The notes under the pieces were generated by a model. The model was given only the letters and a program-made list of their open reading frames with translations. It was not told where the DNA came from and ran no database searches. 64,000 bases of DNA, taken from G963422745 sp965214285 (lineage in GTDB: Bacteria; Actinomycetota; Acidimicrobiia; Acidimicrobiales; Aldehydirespiratoraceae). A program made the translations under genes and the position numbers. Location of the stretch: positions 2,046,001 to 2,110,000 of the forward strand of contig OZ243946.1 in the NCBI GenBank assembly GCA_965214285.1, read 5' to 3'. Below are positions 52,016 through 60,594 of this stretch, one piece after another. Each line of letters starts with the position of its first letter. Positions within the stretch are counted from its first letter, which is position 1.

Positions 52016-54832
52016 ATGAGCCATCTCGACGCCTACCCGCCGCCCGAGGAGTGGCACTCGTTCACGTCGCTGGATGCCAAGGCCTGGCCCGAGCGCGTCG
52101 AGCGCCACCACACGCTGGTGCCCACCACCTGCTTCAACTGCGAGGCTGCCTGCGGGCTGCTGGCCCACGTCGACAACGAGACCGGCCGCATCGACAAGAT
52201 CGAGGGCAACCCGCTGCACCCGGCCAGCCGGGGCCGCAACTGCGCCAAGGGCCCGGCCACGCTCAACCAGATCGACGACCCCGAGCGCATCCTGTACCCG
52301 CTGCGCCGGGTCGGCGAGCGCGGCAGCGGACGCTGGGAGCGCATCACCTGGGATGAGGCGCTGGCCGACATCGGCGGGCGCATCGCCGCGGCCTTCGACG
52401 AGGGCCGCCGCGACGGCATCATGTACCACGTCGGGCGGCCCGGCGAGGACGGCTACGCCGAGCGGGTGCTGAAGGCCTGGGGCGTCGACGGCCACAACAG
52501 CCACACCAACATCTGCTCGGCCGCCGCCCGGCTCGGCTACCAGAGCTGGATGGGCCACGACCGGCCGTCGTCGGACTTCGCCAACGCCGAGGTGATCTTC
52601 TTGATCTCGTCGCACCTGGAGGCCGGGCACTACTTCAACCCGCACGCCCAGCGCATCATCGAGGCCCAGCAGGCCGGCGCCACCGTGATCTGCGTCGACC
52701 CGAGGCTGTCCAACACCGGCGCCAAGGCCGACCACTGGCTGGCCGCCTGGCCCGGCACCGAGCCGTTCCTGCTGTTGGCCATCGCCCGGCTGATCATCGA
52801 ATCCGGCGCCTGGCAGCGCGACTTCGTGCGCCGCTGGGTCAACTGGGAGACCTACCTGGCCGAGACCCGCCCCGACCTGCCGCCGAGCCTCGACTCGCTG
52901 CAGCAGGCCTGGCTCCAGGAGTACGCGGACTACACCCCTGAGCGCGCCGAGCAGGTCTGCGGCGTGTCCGGCGAGCAGCTCCGCGAGATCGCACAGGTCA
53001 TCGGCGAGCACCCGGGCCGTTTCGCATCGCACAACTGGCGCGCCGCCGCGGCCGGCAACCTCGGCGGCTGGCAGACCGCCCGCTGCCTGTTCTTCCTCAA
53101 CGTGCTGACCGGCTCGGTGGCGACCGTCGGCGGCACCAGCGGCGCGGGCTGGAACAAGTTCAAGGCCGCCCAGCCCAACGGCGCCCCGCCGCTGCGCCAC
53201 TGGAACGAGCTCAACTGGCCCCGCGAGTACCCGCTGTCGCATCACGAGCTGTCGATGCTGCTGCCGCACTTCCTCAACGAGGGCCGCGGCGTGCTCGACG
53301 TGTACTTCACCCGCGTCTACAACCCGATCTGGACCAACCCCGACGGCTTCGCCTGGATGGAGGCGCTCACCGACAAGTCCAAGGTGCGCTGCCATGTGGC
53401 GCTCACGCCCACCTGGTCCGAGACCGCCGCCTTCGCCGACTACGTGCTGCCGATGGGGGTGGGCGCCGAGCGTCACGACCTGGCGTCGTTCGAGACCCAC
53501 GCAGGGCGCTGGATCGGCTTCCGCCAGCCGGTGATGCGCCGCTACGCCGAGCTGCAGGGCGCCCGCATCGGCCCCGAGACCCGCACGCACGAGTTCAACC
53601 CCGGCGAGGTCTGGGAGGAAAACGAGTTCTGGATCGACCTGTCGTGGCGCATCGACCCCGACGGCGCCCGCGGCATCCGCCGATGGTTCGAGTCCGCCGA
53701 GGCGCCGGGCACGCCGATCAGCGTCGACGAGTACTACGCCACCCTGTTCGCCGAATCGGTGCCGGGCCTCGCCCAGACTGCCGCGGCGGCCGGCAAGTCG
53801 CCGCTTGAGCACATGCGCGACACCGGCGCCTACGCCGTGCCCGGCGACGTGATCACGCCATATGAGCGCACGGTGCCCGCCGAGGCCGTGGCCGGCTGCG
53901 AGCTCGACGGCGACGGCGTGTACCGCAAGCCCGCCACCGCCGGCGCATGGGACGGCAGCGCGGAGAGCCTGAGCGGGATCGAGCTGGAGGGCCTCGGCGA
54001 CGGCTCGCCGGGCGTGCGGGTCGACGGCGAGATCAAGGAGGGCTTCCCGACGCCGTCGCGCAAGCTGGAGCTGTACTCGACCACGCTGCGCGACTGGGGC
54101 TGGCCCGAGTACGCCACCCCCACCTGGATACCGAGCCACGTTCACCACGAGCATCTCGACATCGCAGGCGACGAGCGCATCCTGGTGCCGACGTTTCGGA
54201 TCCCGACGCTGATCCACACCCGCTCGGCGAACTCGAAGTGGCTGAGCGAGCTGAGCCACCGCCATCCGCTGTGGATCCACCCCAGCGACGCCGAGGCCCT
54301 GGGCATCGAGGTCGATGGGCTGGTGCGCATCACCACCCGCATCGGGCACTTCGTGATCCGGGCCTGGCGCACCGAGGGCATCCGCCCCGGGGTGGTGGCC
54401 GCCTCGCATCACATGGGCCGCTGGCGCATCGACGGCGAGCAGGCCCGCTCGTGGCAGGGCGGCCGGGTGGATCTCGCCAGCGACGGCAGCCGCTGGAAGC
54501 TCACCCGCACCTCCGAGACGGCCGGCTTCGCCAGCGACGACCCCGACAGCGAGCGCATCTGGTGGAACGACGCAGGCGTGCACCAGAACCTGACGTTTTG
54601 CGTGCAGCCGGATCCGGTGTCGGGCATGCAGTGCTGGCATCAGCGGGTGCGGGTGAGCCCCGCCGAGCCCGGCGACCGCTACGGCGACGTGGCTGTCGAC
54701 ACCGCCAAGAGCCGCGAGGCGTATCTGGAGTGGCTGGCGGCCACCCGCCCCGCGCCGGGGCCCGGCGGGCTGCGCCGCCCGCTGTGGTACTCCCGCCCGC
54801 TCAAGCCCACCGCCGACACGTACCGCCTGTAG
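52016..54832 (+). CDS. Molybdopterin-dependent oxidoreductase catalytic subunit (DMSO reductase superfamily)
   Basis: A 938-aa bis-MGD enzyme. The N-terminal [4Fe-4S] site is complete (Cys39, Cys42, Cys46, Cys76: TCFNCEAACG and NCAKG). Cys167 in HTNICSAAARLGYQ is the probable molybdenum ligand. Molybdopterin-binding segments include AEVIFLISSHLEAGHYFNPHAQR and, at the C-terminus, HPSDAEALGIEVDGLVRITTRIG. It has no twin-arginine leader, so the active site should be on the cytoplasmic side, which is unusual for DMSO reductase-like complexes and more like formate- or thiosulfate-type enzymes. The substrate is unknown. The partner gene lies 81 nt upstream. Confidence 0.9.
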   Translation: MSHLDAYPPPEEWHSFTSLDAKAWPERVERHHTLVPTTCFNCEAACGLLAHVDNETGRIDKIEGNPLHPASRGRNCAKGPATLNQIDDPERILYPLRRVGERGSGRWERITWDEALADIGGRIAAAFDEGRRDGIMYHVGRPGEDGYAERVLKAWGVDGHNSHTNICSAAARLGYQSWMGHDRPSSDFANAEVIFLISSHLEAGHYFNPHAQRIIEAQQAGATVICVDPRLSNTGAKADHWLAAWPGTEPFLLLAIARLIIESGAWQRDFVRRWVNWETYLAETRPDLPPSLDSLQQAWLQEYADYTPERAEQVCGVSGEQLREIAQVIGEHPGRFASHNWRAAAAGNLGGWQTARCLFFLNVLTGSVATVGGTSGAGWNKFKAAQPNGAPPLRHWNELNWPREYPLSHHELSMLLPHFLNEGRGVLDVYFTRVYNPIWTNPDGFAWMEALTDKSKVRCHVALTPTWSETAAFADYVLPMGVGAERHDLASFETHAGRWIGFRQPVMRRYAELQGARIGPETRTHEFNPGEVWEENEFWIDLSWRIDPDGARGIRRWFESAEAPGTPISVDEYYATLFAESVPGLAQTAAAAGKSPLEHMRDTGAYAVPGDVITPYERTVPAEAVAGCELDGDGVYRKPATAGAWDGSAESLSGIELEGLGDGSPGVRVDGEIKEGFPTPSRKLELYSTTLRDWGWPEYATPTWIPSHVHHEHLDIAGDERILVPTFRIPTLIHTRSANSKWLSELSHRHPLWIHPSDAEALGIEVDGLVRITTRIGHFVIRAWRTEGIRPGVVAASHHMGRWRIDGEQARSWQGGRVDLASDGSRWKLTRTSETAGFASDDPDSERIWWNDAGVHQNLTFCVQPDPVSGMQCWHQRVRVSPAEPGDRYGDVAVDTAKSREAYLEWLAATRPAPGPGGLRRPLWYSRPLKPTADTYRL

Positions 54833-54911
54833 GGCTGTAAATTTTGGCCGGGAGTCGACTGCTGCGGGAACGCTGCGCAGGCGCAAGGGCCGCAAGGGCA
54901 AGGGGAGGACG

Positions 54912-56039
54912 ATGATCGTCGGCTGTCCGACTGAGACCAAGGTCGCCGAGCGGCGGGTCGGCCTGACCCCGGCCAGCGTGCGCGAGCTGATCCGAGACCG
55001 CCACGAGGTGGTCGTGCAGTCCGGCGCCGGGGCGGGCATCGGCGCGGGCGACGAGCGCTACACCGCCGCCGGCGCATGGATCGCTCCCGACGCCGAGACG
55101 GTCTGGGCCGAGGCGGAGCTGGTGGTGAAGGTCAAGGAGCCCCAGGCCGCCGAGCGCAAGCTGATCCACGAGCGCCAGACCCTGTTCGCCTACCTGCACC
55201 TGGCGCCCGATGTCGCCCAGACCGACGACCTGGTGGCGTCCGGCGCCACCTGCATCGCCTATGAGACCGTCACCGACGGCCGCGGCGGGCTGCCGCTGCT
55301 GACGCCGATGTCGCAGGTGGCCGGGAGGCTGGCGGTGCATGCCGGGGCGCACTGCCTGGAGGCGCCCAGCGGCGGGGCCGGGCTGCTGCTGGGCGGCGTG
55401 CCCGGCGTGCCCGCGGCGCACGTGGTGGTGATCGGCGGGGGAGTGGTGGGCCAGAACGCCATCGAGATGGCGACCGGCCTCGGCGCCAGGGTCACCGTGT
55501 TGGACCGCGACCTGGCGGCGCTGGAGCGGCTTGCGCATCGCTTCGGGCCGCAGATCAGCACCGTCTACAGCACCCCCGGCACCCTGGAGGAGCAGGTGCT
55601 CGACGCCGACCTGGTGATCGGCGCGGTGCTGGTGCGGGGCGCGACTGCCCCCAAGCTGGTGACCGCGGAGATGGTGAAGCGCATGAGGCCCGGCGCGGTG
55701 CTGGTGGACGTGGCCATCGACCAGGGCGGCTGCTTCGAGACCTCGCGGCCCACCACCCACCACGAGCCCACCTACGTGGTGCACGACGTGGTGCACTACT
55801 GCGTGGCCAACATGCCCGGCGCGGTGCCGCACACCTCCACGCATGCGCTCAACAACGCCACGCTGCCGTACACGCTGGCCCTGGCCAACAAGGGGACTCG
55901 GTCAGCCATGGTGGCGGACCCGCACCTGCTCGGCGGGCTCAACGTGTGCGGCGGCATGGTCACCGAGCGCGAGGTCGCCCGTGCTCAGGGCCGCGAGTAC
56001 GTCGACCCCGTCGCCGCCCTCGAACGGGTCTACCTCTAG
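54912..56039 (+). CDS. ald: Alanine dehydrogenase
   Basis: NAD-dependent, interconverts alanine and pyruvate plus ammonia; 375 aa, standard. The N-terminal domain has MIVGCPTETKVAERRVGLTPASV, the substrate Lys in VVKVKEPQAAERKLI and the catalytic His in FAYLHLAPD; the NAD fold is VVVIGGGVVGQNAIEMATGLGARVTVLD; the C-terminal block is VDVAIDQGGCFETSRPTTHHEPTY. AGGGGAGG gives a strong ribosome site. A candidate -10 TAAATT (54838-54843) lies about 70 nt upstream, giving it a leader unlike most neighbours. Confidence 0.96.
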   Translation: MIVGCPTETKVAERRVGLTPASVRELIRDRHEVVVQSGAGAGIGAGDERYTAAGAWIAPDAETVWAEAELVVKVKEPQAAERKLIHERQTLFAYLHLAPDVAQTDDLVASGATCIAYETVTDGRGGLPLLTPMSQVAGRLAVHAGAHCLEAPSGGAGLLLGGVPGVPAAHVVVIGGGVVGQNAIEMATGLGARVTVLDRDLAALERLAHRFGPQISTVYSTPGTLEEQVLDADLVIGAVLVRGATAPKLVTAEMVKRMRPGAVLVDVAIDQGGCFETSRPTTHHEPTYVVHDVVHYCVANMPGAVPHTSTHALNNATLPYTLALANKGTRSAMVADPHLLGGLNVCGGMVTEREVARAQGREYVDPVAALERVYL

Positions 56040-56131
56040 CCCTGCGCAGCGCGCCGGTTGCCTTTGGCAAGTCCTGTGGCTGCCTTTATGCAGCGTGGCC
56101 CAGGGGCCGAAGGCGTTAGCCTCACCCGCCG

Positions 56132-57001
56132 ATGAAGCGTGTCGCAGCCCTGGTTTTGGCTCTCCTGGTAGGTGTGATGTCGTCGTGCGGGTCGCCGTCC
56201 GAGGAGACCCGGCCCGAGACCTTCCGCGAGATCTTCGAGCTGGAGGATGTCGAGGAATCCGCTGCGGCCGGCCTTGCGCGGGCGATGGATGGGGTCGAAC
56301 GGTGCATGCGCAGGCTGGGGCACCCACCTGAGCAGTACTTGGTGGAGACTGAAGTTGACGGAGAGCAGCTCCTGTTCGGGGTGCTGTACCTGGAAGACGA
56401 GACGATCTCCCCAGAAGCCGGCTACGGAATCACCGACTTTCAGCTCCAGGTACGCGAAGCGTTCGATGCCCATCCGCGACCACCCAACAGGGGTGCCGCT
56501 GAATCGGCCGAAGAGACCATTGCCGCCGTACAACAGCACGATCACGACTATCGCTCCTGCCAAGAGGCTCAGCCAGGGCTGCTCGCGTACGTGGAACTCT
56601 CAGAGCGCATCGGAGACGCTGCATTTGCGTTGCCGCAACTCGTATTCGCGGATCCGCGCCTTGATGCCGCAAACGAGCAATGGTCGGCCTGCATGGCCGA
56701 GAGCGGATACGCCTTCGACTCGCCGTTGGATTCCTACAACCACGTTATGGGTCGTGTGGAGCAAACCTGGCAAGGCGACGCTTCCGAGCACTTCATGACC
56801 CGCGCAGAGATCGAAGAACAGAGCCGCATCGAACTGCTCGAGATCCAGAGCGCCGAGGATCGGATCGCCAGGGACGATCTGGCCTGCCGAGAACAGACCC
56901 AGGTTGACTACAGCGGAGTCGCCGAGGAGATCGAGCGTGAGCAGGTGATCCGGCATCAGGACGAGATCGACCGCCTGCTCGAACTCCTTGATCCCGACTG
57001 A
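56132..57001 (+). CDS. Putative lipoprotein, unknown function
   Basis: A 289-aa protein with a signal peptide and lipobox (KRVAALVLALLVGVMSSCGS, Cys19 as the lipidation site), so it is expected on the outer face of the membrane. The mature part is highly acidic and helical, with two C-x(n)-C pairs (ERCMRRLG, YRSCQEAQ, WSACMAESGY, LACREQTQ) that could form disulfides. Codon third positions are less GC-rich than in the neighbours, which fits recent acquisition or relaxed selection. TAGCCT (56117-56122) nine nt before the ATG suggests a near-leaderless start. No family is recognised. Confidence 0.75.
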   Translation: MKRVAALVLALLVGVMSSCGSPSEETRPETFREIFELEDVEESAAAGLARAMDGVERCMRRLGHPPEQYLVETEVDGEQLLFGVLYLEDETISPEAGYGITDFQLQVREAFDAHPRPPNRGAAESAEETIAAVQQHDHDYRSCQEAQPGLLAYVELSERIGDAAFALPQLVFADPRLDAANEQWSACMAESGYAFDSPLDSYNHVMGRVEQTWQGDASEHFMTRAEIEEQSRIELLEIQSAEDRIARDDLACREQTQVDYSGVAEEIEREQVIRHQDEIDRLLELLDPD

Positions 57002-57045
57002 TCCGCCTGCCTAGTACTCGGGCCAGCCCGCCGTCGCAAGGCGGG

Positions 57046-57363
57046 TCAGGTGCTCGGCGGGGCCTCTTGGGGGTTGGCGCTGCGGCGGCGGGCGATCTGT
57101 CTCAGCACCAGGCTTCCTATCGCATTGAGCCCGCCAACGGCCACGGCGATCAGCAGCAGACCCGGCCCGAACGTGGTCGACGTGACCGACTCGCTGCGCT
57201 CGAAGGCCCAGACATTCACTCCCAGAAGCTCCAGCGATGTCGAGGACCAATCCGATGTGTCCGCGACGATCCCTGCGAGCAAGGCGATCGGCAGAGCGAT
57301 GCCGATGCCAACGGCGAAGCCCAGAATGAACGCCTTCAGCGTGGCCAGCGCCGTCGGTCTCAT
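57046..57363 (-). CDS. Small two-helix membrane protein in the ABC operon
   Basis: A 105-aa protein with two transmembrane segments (LKAFILGFAVGIGIALPIALLAGI and TFGPGLLLIAVAVGGLNAIGSLVL) and a basic C-terminus (LRQIARRRSANP). The ATG at 57363 overlaps the end of the upstream permease gene by 4 nt, so it is the last gene of the ATPase-permease operon and may be an accessory component. No family recognised. Confidence 0.7.
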   Translation of the reverse strand: MRPTALATLKAFILGFAVGIGIALPIALLAGIVADTSDWSSTSLELLGVNVWAFERSESVTSTTFGPGLLLIAVAVGGLNAIGSLVLRQIARRRSANPQEAPPST

Positions 57364-58766
57364 CGTTGCTCCGCCCGGCTCATCTGCCACGTTGCGATCC
57401 CGAGGCCAGCGGCCATTCCGACGACGACCATGACGAACGCGACAGCCGTTTCGCTGAGAACGGCGATGGAATCGGACTGGCCGATCAAGGTCGTCGTAGC
57501 CGCAAGCCAACTGGCCCCTGCGAGGGCCGCGGTGGCGTAGGTGATGATCTGGGCGAGCACCGATGTCGTGTCCAGCGGCATGAGCACGCCGACGACGACC
57601 ACCGGGCCGCTCAAAAGCAGCACGAGCAGGAGCGCGTTCCCTAGTCCAGCGATGTCGGTCCCAGTGGCGGCGAAGAGAGCCAGGGTGATGCAGGCGAACA
57701 GCCCGAGAGCGCCGGCGAGAGCGACACCGACGCGGCTCGCGGCGCGTGCAGCGGGCTTGCCCGGCGCTGAGCCCCAGAGCCACAGAGCCTCGACGTCGAT
57801 CCAGAAGGAGGCCAGCGGCAGCAGCAGGGCGCCGAGCAGGGCGACAACGACTCCCAGCGACGACGCCACATCCGGATCGACGTCGGTTGTGGCAGCTGCG
57901 AAGCCGGTCGCTGCGAAGGCCAGCACCGCCACCGACAGCAGGTGGCTTCGCATGGCAGGCCTGCGCCGCAGCACGCGGCTGGTCACCGCGCAATGCACCA
58001 AGCCGGCCCGCCGGATCGGGCGGAATCTGCGAGCTGCGGTCCGGCGAGGAAGCGGCGTCGGCAGAGCCACCAGACTCACCCAGTACAGAAGGGCTACAGC
58101 GCCTGCGCCCGCGAGCAGCACGGCATGCAGCACGGCCGGACCATCGCGGATGGCGTGAGCCGCGATCGCCACGAGACCGAGCTGGGCCTCGCCGCCGACC
58201 AGGCCGGTCAAGAGCCAGACTGCGCCAGTCAGAGCACCCGCCTCGATCCAGGTTCTGGCCTGCCGGACGCGGACGGCCTCGACCACAACGCCTCCGAAGA
58301 CCGCCGCGACGAAGAGGGATGCGGCGACCACCGGCGTAGCCGCCACGCCGCCCGGCGCGATCGCCATGATCGAGCCGAGGAAGACCGCGGTCGGCACAGC
58401 CAGAACCAGCGATGCCACCGCCACCGGGCCGAGAGCGTGCGCCACGGCGAGGCTGCGGGCCGGCACCGGGACCACGCGGAGCTGCTCGTCGACGGCATCC
58501 AGCCGGGGCAGAGCGCTTGAGCAGGCAACGCCGGCAAGCACCGCCACAGCGACGAAGGCAACAGCGAAGCCCTCGGCAACGCCGTCGTCTGCCAGCTGCG
58601 CCTCCAGCGATTCTGCAGTTCTCGTGGCGGCGTACCACAGGAGATACGGCACGGCGACGACGAGCAGCCCGCCGAGCACCGCCAGAGCCGGATTCTGGAG
58701 CAACAGGGCCTTGAGCCGACGCAGCGGAGCGATCAGCGATGCCCTAATCAGCGGCCAGAGCATCAC
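57360..58766 (-). CDS. ABC transporter permease protein
   Basis: A 468-aa membrane protein with about ten to twelve hydrophobic segments and a basic intracellular stretch (PLPRRTAARRFRPIRRAGLVH). It begins after the conserved-type amphipathic start MLWPLIRASLIAPLRRLKALL. Gene order (ATPase, then permease with overlapping ends) marks it as the membrane component of an ABC exporter of the ABC-2 type; no sequence motif identifies the cargo. Its start overlaps the ATPase stop by 23 nt. Confidence 0.78.
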   Translation of the reverse strand: MMLWPLIRASLIAPLRRLKALLLQNPALAVLGGLLVVAVPYLLWYAATRTAESLEAQLADDGVAEGFAVAFVAVAVLAGVACSSALPRLDAVDEQLRVVPVPARSLAVAHALGPVAVASLVLAVPTAVFLGSIMAIAPGGVAATPVVAASLFVAAVFGGVVVEAVRVRQARTWIEAGALTGAVWLLTGLVGGEAQLGLVAIAAHAIRDGPAVLHAVLLAGAGAVALLYWVSLVALPTPLPRRTAARRFRPIRRAGLVHCAVTSRVLRRRPAMRSHLLSVAVLAFAATGFAAATTDVDPDVASSLGVVVALLGALLLPLASFWIDVEALWLWGSAPGKPAARAASRVGVALAGALGLFACITLALFAATGTDIAGLGNALLLVLLLSGPVVVVGVLMPLDTTSVLAQIITYATAALAGASWLAATTTLIGQSDSIAVLSETAVAFVMVVVGMAAGLGIATWQMSRAEQR

Positions 58767-59499
58767 GCACCTCGTCGACCATCGCGGACCGCTCAGCCAC
58801 CTTGAGCAGGACGCCCTCCAGGTCTTCCGCAGCGAAGCGGCGGATCTCGTCCTCGGTCGGCCCGTCGACCTGAACTACCCCCGACAGCAGCATCACGACT
58901 CTGTCGCAGACCTTCTCGGCGAATCCCAGATCCTGGGTTGCGACGAGCACAGCCGAACCGTTGCGGGCGAGCTGGGCAACGATCGTGCGCAGGACCACGA
59001 CCGCTTCGGGGTCCAAGGAGGCGGTCGCCTCGTCGACCAGCAACAGCCGCGGCCTCAGCGCCGCGGCCGCTGCGATCGTGACCTGGCGGCGCATGCCGGC
59101 CGACAGCGTCCCCAGCGAGTGGTCGGCGCGGTCGGTGAGACGGAACGCCTCCAGCAGATCGAGCGCTACGCCCATGGCGTCGGAGCGCTTGTGCAGCGCC
59201 AGGAACACGTCGATGTACTCCAGGATCGTCAGCTCGTCGAGGCCCGTGGCCTTGTCGGGGACCAGGGCGAGCGCTCGGCGGGCTGCTTCGTTGCGGGGGT
59301 CGAGGCCTTCGACTCTGGCCTCTCCGCGGTCGGGGACCAGTAGCCCGGCGATGACCCGCAGGGTCGTGCTCTTGCCCGAGCCGTTCGGGCCGACCAGGCC
59401 GGTCACCGCCCCGGCAGCGCACGAGAAGCTCACGTCGCTCAGAGCGGCGACGCTGCCGAAGGACAGCGAGACGCCCCGGACTTCAGCTACGGCGGTCAT
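58744..59499 (-). CDS. ABC transporter ATP-binding protein
   Basis: A 251-aa ATPase. Walker A GPNGSGKST at 37-45, the signature in LGTLSAGMRRQV, Walker B LLLVDEATASLD, and the switch region VLVATQDLGFAEKVCDRVV (Gln in place of the usual switch His). The sequence type is that of ABC-2 exporters. AGATTA on the plus strand (TAATCT, 59509-59514) is nine nt before the ATG, a leaderless-type -10. The permease and the small membrane protein follow in the same transcript. Confidence 0.93.
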   Translation of the reverse strand: MTAVAEVRGVSLSFGSVAALSDVSFSCAAGAVTGLVGPNGSGKSTTLRVIAGLLVPDRGEARVEGLDPRNEAARRALALVPDKATGLDELTILEYIDVFLALHKRSDAMGVALDLLEAFRLTDRADHSLGTLSAGMRRQVTIAAAAALRPRLLLVDEATASLDPEAVVVLRTIVAQLARNGSAVLVATQDLGFAEKVCDRVVMLLSGVVQVDGPTEDEIRRFAAEDLEGVLLKVAERSAMVDEVRDALAAD

Positions 59500-59568
59500 G
59501 GTCGCGCAAGATTAGGGGCCAGGCTGGGCGGGCACGGCTGACGGTCTTGTGTTGGGTAGTTTGCGGAG

Positions 59569-60576
59569 GTGGCTGAGCGAGCCGATGCCGTGCCGACTCC
59601 GGCGCTGGTCGTCGAGCGTGAGCCGCTGCGCCACAACATCGAGACCATCGGGCGCACGCTGCCCGGCGAGCGGCTGCGCCCGCACGTGAAGGCTTTCAAG
59701 AGCACCAGCCTGGCCCGGATGCTGGCCGAGGCGGGGCACCTGGGCTTCACCTGCGCCACGGTGCGCGAGGCCGAGGGCATGGCAGCAGCCGGGCTGGGCC
59801 ACGACCTGCTGCTGGCCAACGAGGTGCTCGACCGTGCGCAACTGCGGCGCCTGGCGGCCGTGGAGGGCAACGTCACCCTGGCCGTCGACAGCTCAGAAGG
59901 CGTCGCCCGTGCCGCCGATGCTGGCATCGGCTCGGTGCTGATCGACATCGACGTCGGCCTGCCGCGCTGCGGCGCTGCGCCCTCTGAGGCCGGGCCGCTC
60001 GCCGAGACCGCAAGGCGGCGAGGGCTCAACGTGCGCGGCGTGATGGGCTACGAAGGCCATCTGATGATGGTGATCGACCGGGCCGAGCGGACCGCCAGGG
60101 TGCAAGCGGCGATGGCCAAGCTGCTCGCCGCCGCTGAGGACGCAGGCGGCGACGTGATCTCCGCGGGCGGCACCGGCACCTACGACGTCAACGTCTGGGC
60201 CACCGAGATCCAGGCAGGCAGCTTCCTGCTGGGCGACACCGACTACGCCAGGCTCGACCTGCCGTTCCGCCAGGCGATCCACGTGGAGGCCTCGGTGATC
60301 TCGCGTAGCGCCAGGGGACACATCGTGGTCAACGCCGGCCTCAAGGCTTTGGGCATGGACCACGGCAACCCGTCCTGGGACGGCGGCGAGGTGCTGTATT
60401 GCAGCGACGAGCACACCGTGCTGCGCCCAGCGGAGGCCCCTGGCCCGGGTCTCGACGAGCGGGTCAGGCTCGCCCCGGCGCATCTGGATCCCACCGTGGC
60501 CCGCCACCAGCGGATGTGGCTCGTCGACGGCGGCGAGGTGATCGGCGAGCTGCCGGTCGACCTGCGGCACTGGTGA
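59569..60576 (+). CDS. PLP fold-type III enzyme (D-threonine aldolase/D-serine dehydratase-like)
   Basis: A 335-aa protein with an alanine racemase-like barrel. The Schiff-base Lys41 is in RPHVKAFKS, and SAGGTGTYDVN binds the PLP phosphate. The C-terminal beta domain contains DHGNPSWDGGEVLYCSDEH, in which the His/Asp/Cys residues match the metal site of D-threonine aldolase or DSD-type enzymes. The physiological D-amino acid cannot be told. TAGTTT (59557-59562) six nt before the GTG supports a leaderless start. It is followed 18 nt later by the FAD oxidase gene. Confidence 0.88.
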   Translation: MAERADAVPTPALVVEREPLRHNIETIGRTLPGERLRPHVKAFKSTSLARMLAEAGHLGFTCATVREAEGMAAAGLGHDLLLANEVLDRAQLRRLAAVEGNVTLAVDSSEGVARAADAGIGSVLIDIDVGLPRCGAAPSEAGPLAETARRRGLNVRGVMGYEGHLMMVIDRAERTARVQAAMAKLLAAAEDAGGDVISAGGTGTYDVNVWATEIQAGSFLLGDTDYARLDLPFRQAIHVEASVISRSARGHIVVNAGLKALGMDHGNPSWDGGEVLYCSDEHTVLRPAEAPGPGLDERVRLAPAHLDPTVARHQRMWLVDGGEVIGELPVDLRHW

Positions 60577-60594
60577 GCCGGCAGGCTCGTTGAG

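Noticed and set aside
50165..55039. 1624-codon open frame on the minus strand
   Set aside because: It lies opposite the FeS subunit, molybdopterin enzyme and alanine dehydrogenase genes, which have full motif sets. Composition (Val/Gly/Ala/His/Arg) is typical of antisense GC-rich shadow frames.
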